Assembly (NCBI GenBank): GCA_050247435.1
Contig: JBFWUF010000019.1
Span: forward strand, 1-64,000
DNA from: JAJVID01 sp050247435
GTDB taxonomy: Bacteria > Acidobacteriota > Blastocatellia > RBC074
Direction of reading: 5' to 3'
Length of the DNA stretch: 64,000 nucleotides
Shown: positions 28,539 through 41,412 of the stretch, one piece after another
Layout: each line of letters starts with the position of its first letter
How positions within the stretch are numbered: the stretch's first letter is position 1
Position numbers and translations under genes: made by a program
Notes under the pieces: generated by a model
Database searches by the model: none
What the model was told of the DNA's origin: nothing
Seen by the model: only the letters and a program-made list of their open reading frames with translations

Positions 28539-31500
28539 TTACGGTTTAGCGACGACGAATGGGCGCGCCTCCAGTTCGCGCCGGTAAAAGACGCGCGGCC
28601 TTTGAATGTTGCGCTGTTTGGGGTCTTTCGCCTTCGCTTCGTTCTCGGCGAAATCGAGCAGCAGGCGCGTCTGCATCTCGCGCTCCTGCATCTGCGGCAC
28701 GCGCTCGGTGGCGTAATTGAACCATTCGCGGGCCAGCGCCTGACCGTCTTTCGGGTCTTTGTCGGCCAGTCCCTTCTTCAATCCGTCTTCGATCAGCGCG
28801 AAGGTCAAATAGCCGTGGCCGATCTGCGCCGCTTCGAGCGCGGCCTGATAGCTTTGCGCGGCGGTCAGAATGTACATGCCTTTTTCGTAAGCCAATTGCG
28901 CCAGACCTGATGAATTCATCGGCCCTCGGCGTTTCTCTTCGGCTTCCAGCGCCTGCCCCGAATTGCACGCGTCGAGCACGAAGAGCAACTGCCCGGCGTC
29001 AACTCCCTCGATTGCCGCTTCGAGTTCCAGGTCGGAGACGCTGCGCGAGAGAATCGTCTTCACGGCTTCGGCGTTGAGCGCATTGCGCGCGCCTGCGTAA
29101 CCGAGGTCGTGCGGGATCAGATAAAAACGCGCGCCCTGCGCCGTGCCGTGCCCGGCGAAAAAGATCAGCACGGCGTCTTCGGGCTGCGCCTGCTGAATTT
29201 TTGACAGGCTCGGTGGCGCGCCCGCAGGCAAGGCCGTTTGAGCGTTCGATAGGCGTTTGAGCGCGAGCAGTATGTTCGCCTTCGTCGCGTCCTTGTCGAG
29301 CAACGGGATGATCTCGACGCGCTCGTATTCCTGCAATTTCATCTGCTGCGCGCGGACTTCTTCGGCAAAGGACGTAGCGTCGGCGACGGCATATTTCAAA
29401 TTATATTGCGCGTTGGCGTACTGGTTGACGCCGCACGCGATGACGTAGGCCACGCCCTTGCGCCGCAACGACGCGTCGCCTGTGACGGTCAACACTGCGT
29501 CGGAGCTTTTGACGCCGTCGCGGTTGAACGCGTAAGCGACCAGACGGTTCTCTCCGGCGACGACTGGAATCTCGGCTTCGAGCGCCGCCTGCTTTTGCCC
29601 TTTCAACGCGTCGCCGCGCCAGAATTTGACCAGCGTGCCGTTGCGGAACAACCGCACGTCGCGCGCGCCAGCCGGAGCCGCCTGATTCGCCGGTTCGCTG
29701 ATCTCCAGCTTCACTTTGATCGTGCGGCCCGCCGCCCTTTGCCCATCGGCTCGCGCGATGTTCACGACTGGTTGCCGCCGGTCTTTTTGGGCCACGTCCT
29801 GCGCGGCTCGCGGGCGTTTGCCAGACGCGATGTCGGTCAGCAATCCGGGATAGAAAAATTCGTTGAAGAAGATTTCGACCGGCGCGACGTCGAAAATATT
29901 GTTTGGCGAAAAACGCCAGAGTATCTGCCCCCACGCGCCCGGCGTTCCATCGAACAACCCGTCGGGAGTCACGACCAGCCAATCGGCGCCGCCGTTGAGC
30001 GAAACCAGCGTCGCAAGCGCCTCGCCGCTCTTCACATCCCACAAACGCGCGCTGCCGTCGTCGCTGCCTGAAACCAGCAGTTTGCCGTCGGAACTGAAGG
30101 TCAGCGCTTTGACGCCGAGCGAATGGCCGCCTAACGTCGCAATCTCGCGTCCCGTCGCCGTATCCCACAATTTCACAACGGCGTCATCTCCGCCCGAAGC
30201 CAGCAATCGCCCGTCGGGGCTGAATGCGATTGCCTGAACGTTTGCCGTGTGCCCGGCCATTGAGCGCAATTCGCGCCCAGCCGCCGCGTCCCACAGTTTG
30301 ATCGAATAGCTGAACATGCCGGAAAAGCTATCGAGTTCGGCGATGTTGTTTATGTTGACGCCTGGGCGCGTTTCGATTTGCGACGATGCGAGCATGCGCC
30401 CGTCGGCGCTCCAGGCCAGACCGTCAACGCGCATGCTGCGTTCCGGCGTGAGTGTGAAAAGCTCGCGCCCACTCGCCACTTCGTTGATCTTGACCGAACG
30501 CCCGCCCGCGGCGGATGCGAGCAGGGCGCCGTCGTTGCTGAACGCGAACGAGGAAGATTGTGAAGCGACCCAGGCTTTGGGCTGGCTCGGCAGCGAGCGC
30601 ATTTCGCGTCCGGCGGTCACATCCCAGAGCTTGACGCTTGCGCCGGAATTGAAGGCCTCGGAAGCCGCCGCCATCCCCGGAACCGAGCCTGACATTTGCG
30701 AAACGATTTCCATCGCCTTGCCGAGGTCGCCGCTCTCCGCCGCTTTTTGCGCCTGCTCGGCGATCTTCTGCATCTCGCCGATGTTGAACGTTTGACCGTT
30801 CATCGTGACCACCTGCGGCTGGCCCTTCTTGTTCCCGCTGCGCTTCATCTGCTCCATCATCTCGCGCTGCTGCTTTTCCATTTCTTTCATGCGCCGCTTG
30901 GTCTCTTTCTGGCGTTCCTTCTCGTTTTTTGGATCGGAGGATTGATCGGGCGGTGTCATCACTGTGGGGAACTGCGGAAACGGCGTGGCCTGAGCCTGAT
31001 TGGGTTGATTTGTTTGAGGAGTGGAAGGCGGATTGGCCGGAGAGCCTGCGCGCGATTTCGATCGAGCGCGATTTTCGGCCAGCGCGACCAGCTTGCCGTC
31101 GTGGCTGATCCCGCCTCCTGAAAATTTGCTGCCCGCGGTTATCGGGAAACTCTTCACCTCGCGGCCTGTGCGCGCCTCCCACAACTTGATCTCATTTGCG
31201 CCGCTCTGGGCCGCGATGAACTGCCCGCCCGCGCTGAAGACACTGCGCGAAGGTTGCATCAGATCGTCCAGGTCGCGCGTAACCTGCGGCAGACTGATCG
31301 TGCGCAGAGCCGCGCCAGTGTTGAGTTCCCAGACGTTGACAGCTTGCGCGCCGCTGACAGTCAGCGCGCGTCCGTCCGCGCTGAAGGCCGCGCTCTCAAC
31401 CGGTATGGCCATTCCGCTCAAAGTTCGCGCCAGTTCGACGCGTCCCGTCGCGGCTCCCGACACATCCCAGATTTTGATTGTGCTGTCGAGGCTGGTAGTG

Positions 31501-32720
31501 GCCAGAAACTTTCCGTCCGCGCTGAAGCTGACGGAGACAACTTCGCCGCCGTGGCCGTTGATCGTCGCCAGATTGCGTCCCGCAGCCGGATCGAAGAGTT
31601 TGATCGTTTTGCCGCTTGCGACGGCGCATTGCCGATAATCGTTGCTGAAACCGAAAGTATGCTGCGTTCCGAAATTCAACGTCGGGCCTAAATCGCCGGA
31701 GCTTTGCGCGCCGGCGGCGTCGAGCGAAACCAATTCGCGCCCACTCGACGCATCCCAGGTTCTGATCTTATTCGCCCGGCCCGTGACGCGCATCTGCAGA
31801 CCTATGCCAACTTGCGATGTATCGTTGAAGGAGATGGCCACCGCGCGGCCATCGGGGCTGAACCTGATGGCGCGAACCAGCTCAGTGGATGCGCCGCTCA
31901 TCGCCGCCGCCATGGACTCCCGGCCCATCTTCTGTTCCGAGATTTTGATTGTTTGAGTAATGCGCCCGCTGGCCACATCGCGTAGCGTTAACGTGTCCAG
32001 TCGCGCGCCACCGGCGTCAGATTCGATGTTGGTCGCCAGCGTCCGCCCGTCGGGGCTGAGAGCGAAAGCGAGGAACTGTTCGCCGTTGTCGGAATCAATT
32101 TTAAGTTCTTGAAGCTTCCGTCCCGATCCGACGTCCCACACGGCCAACGAAGACCGGGCCTCGGTTATCGTCGCCAGCATGCGGGCGGCGGCGGTGAAAT
32201 ACGCCAGGCCGAAATCCTTGCCTTGATTCAAATCTGTGGAGCGAAGCTGCCGCCCCGTGCGCGCATCCCACTGCTTGAGCAATCCGGCGCTGACCGTGAA
32301 GAGCGATGAGCCGTCGGAACTGAAGACGAAGGCCGAATTGACCGCATAGGTCGCCGCCGCGCGCACGCCCAGATTGATCGCGCACAATTCGCGCCCCGAA
32401 GCTACCTCCCACAATTTGATCGCGCCGCCCATGAAATCCATCGAAGCCAGCAATCGCCCGTCGGGGCTGAAAGCGGCGTTGAACGCGGGCGCGGTAACAC
32501 CGGTTTGCAAAACCAACTCAGGCCGCGCGGCGCGCGGCCCCGATGGCTTGGCGGTGTTCGTCTTCAAATCTTCAGGCACGAGGATTCGCGGCTGCGGTGT
32601 TTGCGGCTGCTGCGGTTGCTGCGCGTATCCAAACGAAGGCGATGTGAGCGTGAAGATCAGGAAAGAAGTGAGTAAACGAGTGAGGCCCGGAGTTTTGAAA
32701 TTGAATCTAGTATTGGACAT
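28539..32720 (-). CDS. Exported WD40-repeat protein with C-terminal caspase-like peptidase
   Basis: A 1393-residue protein with an N-terminal signal peptide (about residues 1-34, ending SFGYAQ). About a dozen WD40 units follow across two propellers (residues about 70-990; FSPDGRLLAS, IKLWDAAAGRELRS, VSGSDDGSARLWDV), interrupted near residues 560-690 by a Lys/Glu/Gln-rich charged linker. A linker domain is followed by a caspase (C14) domain from about residue 1120. The catalytic pair is intact: His1191 in FFAGHG and Cys1252 in LDACNSG. Start ATG has AGAGGTAAC upstream. It lies between the kinase and DUF4384 genes on one strand. The export signal means it would act outside the cytoplasm, unlike defence caspases (inference). 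Confidence 0.88.
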   Translation of the reverse strand: MSNTRFNFKTPGLTRLLTSFLIFTLTSPSFGYAQQPQQPQTPQPRILVPEDLKTNTAKPSGPRAARPELVLQTGVTAPAFNAAFSPDGRLLASMDFMGGAIKLWEVASGRELCAINLGVRAAATYAVNSAFVFSSDGSSLFTVSAGLLKQWDARTGRQLRSTDLNQGKDFGLAYFTAAARMLATITEARSSLAVWDVGSGRKLQELKIDSDNGEQFLAFALSPDGRTLATNIESDAGGARLDTLTLRDVASGRITQTIKISEQKMGRESMAAAMSGASTELVRAIRFSPDGRAVAISFNDTSQVGIGLQMRVTGRANKIRTWDASSGRELVSLDAAGAQSSGDLGPTLNFGTQHTFGFSNDYRQCAVASGKTIKLFDPAAGRNLATINGHGGEVVSVSFSADGKFLATTSLDSTIKIWDVSGAATGRVELARTLSGMAIPVESAAFSADGRALTVSGAQAVNVWELNTGAALRTISLPQVTRDLDDLMQPSRSVFSAGGQFIAAQSGANEIKLWEARTGREVKSFPITAGSKFSGGGISHDGKLVALAENRARSKSRAGSPANPPSTPQTNQPNQAQATPFPQFPTVMTPPDQSSDPKNEKERQKETKRRMKEMEKQQREMMEQMKRSGNKKGQPQVVTMNGQTFNIGEMQKIAEQAQKAAESGDLGKAMEIVSQMSGSVPGMAAASEAFNSGASVKLWDVTAGREMRSLPSQPKAWVASQSSSFAFSNDGALLASAAGGRSVKINEVASGRELFTLTPERSMRVDGLAWSADGRMLASSQIETRPGVNINNIAELDSFSGMFSYSIKLWDAAAGRELRSMAGHTANVQAIAFSPDGRLLASGGDDAVVKLWDTATGREIATLGGHSLGVKALTFSSDGKLLVSGSDDGSARLWDVKSGEALATLVSLNGGADWLVVTPDGLFDGTPGAWGQILWRFSPNNIFDVAPVEIFFNEFFYPGLLTDIASGKRPRAAQDVAQKDRRQPVVNIARADGQRAAGRTIKVKLEISEPANQAAPAGARDVRLFRNGTLVKFWRGDALKGQKQAALEAEIPVVAGENRLVAYAFNRDGVKSSDAVLTVTGDASLRRKGVAYVIACGVNQYANAQYNLKYAVADATSFAEEVRAQQMKLQEYERVEIIPLLDKDATKANILLALKRLSNAQTALPAGAPPSLSKIQQAQPEDAVLIFFAGHGTAQGARFYLIPHDLGYAGARNALNAEAVKTILSRSVSDLELEAAIEGVDAGQLLFVLDACNSGQALEAEEKRRGPMNSSGLAQLAYEKGMYILTAAQSYQAALEAAQIGHGYLTFALIEDGLKKGLADKDPKDGQALAREWFNYATERVPQMQEREMQTRLLLDFAENEAKAKDPKQRNIQRPRVFYRRELEARPFVVAKP

Positions 32721-32805
32721 GGCTTGTTACCTCTATAGCTACAATCCAGCGTCGTTGGGGGGAAGGCGCGGAAGTTGTATCGGTGGGAGCCTCCTGGGAG
32801 CGCAT

Positions 32806-32866
32806 CTGGGAGCGCACGCATCCTTGCGTGCTCCGTGAGCGCACGCAAGGATGCGTGCGCTCCCAG
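32806..32866. repeat. 26-bp perfect inverted repeat before the WD40-caspase gene
   Basis: CTGGGAGCG...TGCGTGC (32806-32831) and its exact complement (32841-32866) with a 9-base loop. It lies in the gap between kinase stop and caspase start. A direct copy of TGGGAGCGCA precedes the left arm. Confidence 0.85.
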
Positions 32867-32868
32867 GG

Positions 32869-34701
32869 TCAGTAATGTTGCAAGTTGACGAGCTTGACCA
32901 GAATGTCGCTTTTCACTTTGACTATAGTCTGCTTGTTCGTTTCGTCCCGCTCTACCTGCGGCTGCGTCGCCGAACGAGTGGTCAGAAACGCGCGCAAGCT
33001 CTCCACCTGAGCGGCGTCCTTGATCTCACCAACGTCTTGCGGGTTGGCCCAGCGTTTGAGCGGCTCAAATTCTGCCACTTCGCCAGTAGCCCAGATCAGC
33101 CAGAGTTTTTCCGCCCCTCGTTCTTCGTCGAAAACGAAGCCGATGTCGTGATCGGGAATGCGCGTGGCCTGGCCTGCGGCGAGTTGCGCCGATCCCTGAT
33201 TAGCGGTCGGCGACGGAAACAGAATGTTGAAGCTCGAAGCCTGACCTCCGGCTGGAGGGCTTTCGTTGAAGATGTAGAGATAGCCGGATTGCGGGCTGCT
33301 GAAAGAAAAGTGAATGCGGTCGCCGGGTGAAAAGACGACTTCGCCGGGAATCTGAAACGGCGCGCTGTTGGGGTAACGCGCGGGGTCTTTCCGCAACGTG
33401 ACCGAATAGTTGATCGTCCGCTCAGGCTGTGAGTTTGAAGACTGCGCGGCAGCCGGCGCTGAATTCGATTCGGCGGAAGGCAGCAATGTTTTTACAGCGA
33501 TTCCCGCCGCGATGATGGCGATGATCAGACCGCCCAGAATGATCGGTAGCTTGCCGCCTTTCGATTTCGCGCTTTGCGGTTGCGTGCCGCCGCTCGTGTC
33601 AGTAGCTCTTGCCTGATTCTCTTCCGTTTTGACTTGTGACGCAGGCATCGTGGAGCGGTTCTCATCGGCGATCATCTCGCGGGCGGGAACTGCGATGGTC
33701 GAGCGCTCATCGGCGATTTTGATATTTCCGGCCAACGCCTGAGCCAAATCTTCAGCGAAGACGCGCGCGTTCTGCGGTCTTCGGCGCGGATCGAACGAGA
33801 GCGCGTTGATGAGCAACATCTGCGCGGCTGCGGGCAGATCGGGGCGCAAGGTTTGCGGCTTGGTGAAGGTTTCGGTTTGCTGAAGCCTCATCAGTTCCTG
33901 CATCACCAGAAAATGAGTCTCCGCCTGCGGGTTGAACGGCAGCCGTCCGGTCACCATCTCGTAAACGATGATCGCCAGCGCGTAAATATCGGTCGCTGGC
34001 GAAGCCATCTGTGACAACAACTGTTCGGGGGCGATGTATTGCCGCGAACCGGCGACGACGGCCACTTCGGTTTCATTGCCCGCCTGCGGGTTGGTGACTT
34101 TGGCGATTCCGAAATCAATCAGCTTGATTTGCTCATCGCCGGCGCCGAGCTGTTCGAGCATGATGTTTTCCGGCTTGAGGTCGCGATGAAAAACGCCTTG
34201 CTGGTGCGCCGCGTGCAGCGCATTGCCGATCTGCCGCGCGACCCGCGCGACGTAGGCCAGATCGCTTCCTTGAGAATTCATCACGTCGCGCAGAGGCCGT
34301 CCCTTGATGAATTCCATCACGAAGAAAGGACGTCCGTCGTCCGAAAGGTCGCGGTCAATGACGCGCACGACGCCGGGATGATTAATGCGCGTCAGGGCTT
34401 CGGCCTCCTGCGAAAATTTCCCGGTCAACCATTTGTTCTGTCCCGCCGCGTCGAGCAGGAATTTGATCACGACCGGCATCCCGTGCAATCGTTCATCACG
34501 CGCCAGAAAGACCACGCCGACACCGCCGCGTCCCAACTCGCGTTCGATCAAATACCGCCCTTTGAGTTTGCCGCCTGGCGCAGGCCCTGATGTTTGTGAA
34601 GATGATGCCGGTGAAGATGATGCCGATGAAGATGATGCCGGTGAAGATGATGATGGATTGCCGGAAATCGAAACCGAGTCGTTGTTGTGGGAGGCAGACA
34701 T
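32869..34701 (-). CDS. Membrane serine/threonine kinase (PknB-like) with C-terminal DUF4384 domain
   Basis: A 610-residue eukaryote-like kinase. A low-complexity Ser/Ala/Pro start (1-40) is followed by the kinase domain about 48-310: GRGGVGVV (57-64), Lys80, Glu99, HRDLKPEN (172-179), DFG (196-198), and an SRQYIAPEQ activation segment. One transmembrane helix lies near 385-408. An extracytoplasmic domain (about 430-600) of DUF4384 type replaces the PASTA repeats seen in PknB. GAGGAACTC precedes the ATG. Catalytic residues are complete, so it should be active. The WD40-caspase gene follows directly and shares the domain type with the third gene, suggesting a signalling group. Confidence 0.88.
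   Translation of the reverse strand: MSASHNNDSVSISGNPSSSSPASSSSASSSPASSSQTSGPAPGGKLKGRYLIERELGRGGVGVVFLARDERLHGMPVVIKFLLDAAGQNKWLTGKFSQEAEALTRINHPGVVRVIDRDLSDDGRPFFVMEFIKGRPLRDVMNSQGSDLAYVARVARQIGNALHAAHQQGVFHRDLKPENIMLEQLGAGDEQIKLIDFGIAKVTNPQAGNETEVAVVAGSRQYIAPEQLLSQMASPATDIYALAIIVYEMVTGRLPFNPQAETHFLVMQELMRLQQTETFTKPQTLRPDLPAAAQMLLINALSFDPRRRPQNARVFAEDLAQALAGNIKIADERSTIAVPAREMIADENRSTMPASQVKTEENQARATDTSGGTQPQSAKSKGGKLPIILGGLIIAIIAAGIAVKTLLPSAESNSAPAAAQSSNSQPERTINYSVTLRKDPARYPNSAPFQIPGEVVFSPGDRIHFSFSSPQSGYLYIFNESPPAGGQASSFNILFPSPTANQGSAQLAAGQATRIPDHDIGFVFDEERGAEKLWLIWATGEVAEFEPLKRWANPQDVGEIKDAAQVESLRAFLTTRSATQPQVERDETNKQTIVKVKSDILVKLVNLQHY
34601..34656. repeat. 15-bp tandem repeat in the kinase N-terminus
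   Basis: Three 15-bp units (GATGATGCCGGTGAA type at 34601, 34616, 34631) plus a partial fourth. On the coding strand they specify a Ser/Ala/Pro run. Length variation is possible without frameshift. Confidence 0.75.
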
Positions 34702-34860
34702 GAGTTCCTCGGAGATTTATCCGCGCCGCGCGATTAATAAATTGGGGGGCGACTGTGTGGCGCTTAACCGCGCGAAGTATCAGAAAAAGAGGATTCAAAG
34801 GCAAGCCCAAAAACGGCGCGCGCGCAGTCTGGCGGAAATCCTTTTCCTCTCATCAAAAAA

Positions 34861-34890
34861 TTGACGCCGCGCGATGCGCTCAAATAGAAT
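34861..34890 (+). promoter_or_regulatory. Probable ppk promoter
   Basis: TTGACG (34861-34866), 18 bases, TAGAAT (34885-34890), 60 bases before the ppk ATG. Confidence 0.45.
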
Positions 34891-34950
34891 CTATGAGCGT
34901 CGGCCCCGCGACAGGCTCCGCAAATTCGTGTTTTCGAGGCAAAGTATTTT

Positions 34951-37041
34951 ATGGAAACCCTAGCTCTAGCGCCCGAACGCAGAGGCACAGGCAATCTGGC
35001 CGAAACGCCACTGCTCAACCGCGAACTCAGTTGGATAGAGTTCAACAGCCGCGTGCTCGACGAAGCGCTCGATCCGTCGCAGCCGCTGCTCGAACGGTTG
35101 AAATTCCTCTCTATTTTTTCGACCAATCTTGATGAATTCTTCATGGTTCGCGTTTCGGGTTTGCAGGATCAGCTTGACGCAAACCCGTTGATGCTCTCGC
35201 CGGACGGGCTTTCGCCGGCGACGCAATTAAAACAGATTTCGGAACGCCTGCGCTCGCTGCTCGAAGTGCAGATGCGCTGCCTGCTCAAACAGATTCTGCC
35301 CGGGCTGGAGCAATACGGAGTGCGAATCGTCCCGTACGGCAAATTGAACAAGGAGCAGCGCGAGGAACTGCGCGACTTCTTCCACGAGCGCGTCTTTCCC
35401 ATCCTCACGCCTCTTTCGGTTGATCCGAGCCATCCGTTCCCGTACATCTCGAACATCAGCATGAACCTGGGAATACTGGTCGTGCCTGAAAAGCCGGAAG
35501 ACGAGGAGGATGAGTCGCGTTTCGCCCGCGTCAAACTGCCGCCGAACGTTCCCAGGCTGATTCCGGTCACGGGCGACGGTTACTGTTTCGTGATGCTCGA
35601 AGAGGTGATGGCGGCGCACATCGAAGCGCTCTTCCCAGGAATGCGCATCGTCGAATGCCAACCGTTCCGCATCACGCGCGACGCCGACATCGAAATCGAA
35701 GAGGACGAGGCGGGCGATCTGCTCAAATACGTCGAACAGCAGGTGCGCAACCGCCGTTTTGGTTTTGGCGTGCGGCTGGAAGTCGCCGCCGGGATGAGTC
35801 CGCACATGGTCAAACTGCTGCGCCACTCGCTCGAACTGGAAGAGCAGGACGTTTACACGAGTGACGGGCCGCTGAACATCCCCGACCTGATGGCGCTTTA
35901 CAAACTCGACCTGCCGCAGTTGAAAGACATTCCGTTCACACCGACGACTCCGCCCATCCTGCGTTCGGGCGAAACCATCTTCGACGCCATTCGCCATCAG
36001 GATATTTTGCTGCATCAACCTTACGAATCATTCGCGCCAGTGGTCGAATTCCTGCGTCAGGCCGCGCGCGACCCGAACGTGCTGGCCATCAAACAAACCC
36101 TCTATCGCGTCGGCAAGGATTCACCGATAGTCGAGTCGCTGATCGAAGCCTCCGAAAACGGCAAACAGGTCGCGGTGTTGGTCGAACTCAAAGCCCGGTT
36201 CGACGAAGAAGCGAACATTCAATGGGCGAAGCGGCTGGAGAAAGCCGGTGTCCACGTCATCTACGGCCTGGTTGGGTTGAAGACTCACGCGAAGATCGCG
36301 CTCGTCGTGCGGCAGGAGAAAAACAAACTGCGCCGTTACGTCCATCTGGGCACGGGCAATTACAATCCGGTCACGGCGCGCATCTACACCGACATGGGAC
36401 TCTTCACCGCCAATGAGGATTTCGGCAAGGACGTTTCGGAACTGTTCAACTACCTGACCGGATATTCCAAGCAAGAGCGTTTCCGCAAACTGCTGGTCGC
36501 GCCGGTCAACCTGCGCAAATCCATCACTGAGATGGTTCGCCGAGAGATCACGCATCATCAGGCCGGGCGGCCCGCGGGGATCATAGCCAAATTCAACAGC
36601 ATGACCGACGCGGCGATGATCGAGGAGTTTTACTCGGCCTCGCGCGAGGGCGTCCCGATTGACCTGATCGTGCGCGGAATCTGCTGCCTGCGCCCGGGCT
36701 GGCCGGGCCGCAGCGAAACGATCCGCGTGGGAAGCATCGTCGGAAGGTTTCTGGAACACTCGCGCATTTACCGTTTCATCAACGGCGGCAATGAGGAGAT
36801 TTATCTGGGCAGCGCCGACCTGATGAACCGCAACCTCGACCGCCGTGTCGAAGTCCTCTTCCCAATCGAAGACGAACGGATCAGGGAACGCATCGTCCGG
36901 GAGATTCTGGAGCCTGCGCTTGCCGACAACGTGAAGATGCGCTGGTTGCAGATGAACGGCTCTTACGAGCGCCCGCGGAACGCCGAAGAGAAACCGTTCA
37001 ACTTTCAGGAGTATCTTTTGGAGCCGGCGTTGATTGCGTGA
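34951..37041 (+). CDS. ppk1: Polyphosphate kinase 1
   Basis: A 696-residue enzyme that polymerises inorganic polyphosphate from ATP. All Ppk1 regions are present in order: N-terminal LLNRELSWIEFNSRVLDEA, head domain, and the two phospholipase-D-like catalytic halves. The phospho-accepting His is about residue 446 in KTHAKIALVVR, and the second His lies in YVHLGTGNYNP. The C-terminal SADLMNRNLDRRVE block is intact. Length is typical. No ppx-like exopolyphosphatase is next to it. Confidence 0.96.
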   Translation: METLALAPERRGTGNLAETPLLNRELSWIEFNSRVLDEALDPSQPLLERLKFLSIFSTNLDEFFMVRVSGLQDQLDANPLMLSPDGLSPATQLKQISERLRSLLEVQMRCLLKQILPGLEQYGVRIVPYGKLNKEQREELRDFFHERVFPILTPLSVDPSHPFPYISNISMNLGILVVPEKPEDEEDESRFARVKLPPNVPRLIPVTGDGYCFVMLEEVMAAHIEALFPGMRIVECQPFRITRDADIEIEEDEAGDLLKYVEQQVRNRRFGFGVRLEVAAGMSPHMVKLLRHSLELEEQDVYTSDGPLNIPDLMALYKLDLPQLKDIPFTPTTPPILRSGETIFDAIRHQDILLHQPYESFAPVVEFLRQAARDPNVLAIKQTLYRVGKDSPIVESLIEASENGKQVAVLVELKARFDEEANIQWAKRLEKAGVHVIYGLVGLKTHAKIALVVRQEKNKLRRYVHLGTGNYNPVTARIYTDMGLFTANEDFGKDVSELFNYLTGYSKQERFRKLLVAPVNLRKSITEMVRREITHHQAGRPAGIIAKFNSMTDAAMIEEFYSASREGVPIDLIVRGICCLRPGWPGRSETIRVGSIVGRFLEHSRIYRFINGGNEEIYLGSADLMNRNLDRRVEVLFPIEDERIRERIVREILEPALADNVKMRWLQMNGSYERPRNAEEKPFNFQEYLLEPALIA

Positions 37042-37110
37042 TACTAGCGGGGGTGGTTGAATGTCATCTCTGATCGTTTTCCGCGGGGCATTTTCCGATG
37101 GAGGTGGAAA

Positions 37111-37722
37111 ATGAGTTTGCCGCAAACACAGATTCGCTACACCGAAGACCAATATCTCTCGATGGAGCGCGAGGCCGATGAGCGCCACGAATATCTTGAT
37201 GGGCAGATTTACGCGATGGCGGGCGAAAGCCCGGAGCACGGGGCAATCTGCACAAATCTGACCGGAGAGATACGCAATCAACTGAAAGGCACGCGCTGCC
37301 AGGCGTTCTCGAAAGATATGAAGGTTAGAAGCGGGCCGTTGCCGAGAAGGCGTTACTCGCAAAAAGGATTGTACTCTTATCCCGACCTTGTGGTCGTTTG
37401 CGGAGAGCTTCAATTCCCGGATGAGAATCGCGACGTGCTTATCAATCCGAAAGTCATCATTGAAGTCGCGTCGCCTTCGACCGCTGCTTTTGATTTTGGT
37501 GAAAAGTTCCGGCGTTATCGCACGTTCAATCCGTCTCTGACCGATTACCTGATCGTCGCGCAAAACCGGCCATCCATCGAGCATTTCGCGCGGCAGGAGA
37601 ACGGGCAATGGGTGATCGCCGCTTCGGTCGTTGAAATGACCGAAAGTGTTCACATCGCTTCGGTCAACTGCGCGTTGCTGCTTGCGGTGGTTTACGACCG
37701 AGTTAATTTTCCTGACGAATAA
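37111..37722 (+). CDS. Uma2 family (DUF820) nuclease-like protein
   Basis: A 203-residue PD-(D/E)xK-type protein. It shows the family start (YTEDQYLSMEREADERHEYLDGQIYAMAG), the metal-binding Asp in YPDLVVVC and the Glu in VIIEVASPS, with a later region YRTFNPSLTDYLIV. Start 37111 is fixed by GGAGGTGG just upstream. Uma2 proteins occur in many copies in cyanobacteria and other phyla; their role is not established, and the nuclease activity is inferred from the fold. It probably shares a transcript with ppk1. Confidence 0.88.
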   Translation: MSLPQTQIRYTEDQYLSMEREADERHEYLDGQIYAMAGESPEHGAICTNLTGEIRNQLKGTRCQAFSKDMKVRSGPLPRRRYSQKGLYSYPDLVVVCGELQFPDENRDVLINPKVIIEVASPSTAAFDFGEKFRRYRTFNPSLTDYLIVAQNRPSIEHFARQENGQWVIAASVVEMTESVHIASVNCALLLAVVYDRVNFPDE

Positions 37723-37746
37723 GATTTTGGCGAGGAATATGGCTCT

Positions 37747-37840
37747 GGGGGCGCGGCCTCGCGTGCGGGATTGCTGAAGCTCCACTTTCATCGCAGCGCA
37801 TCTTCTCAGTAAGCCCGCACGCGAGGCCGCGTGCGCCCCC
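37747..37840. repeat. Inverted repeat downstream of the Uma2 gene
   Basis: GCGGCCTCGCGTGCGGG (37753-37769) is exactly complementary to 37814-37830. Flanking GGGGGC and GCCCCC extend it imperfectly. Lies between convergent genes. Confidence 0.8.
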
Positions 37841-37847
37841 GGGTTAT

Positions 37848-41219
<3,372 letters not shown>

Positions 41220-41412
41220 GGTTTCCTCCTCGTTGATGCGATATAGAATTTTTTTGAATGGAGATGTCTGTTCTGACGGGCGGGATCATAGCTTCAGCGG
41301 CTATCTTTGATCAATTGACTCGCGCCGTATTGACAGCGCGGGCGCGCGCGGCAAAAACTGTCCGCGTCAACATCCGCTGAAAAATCCGCATCACAACAAG
41401 GAGCCTGCTTTT

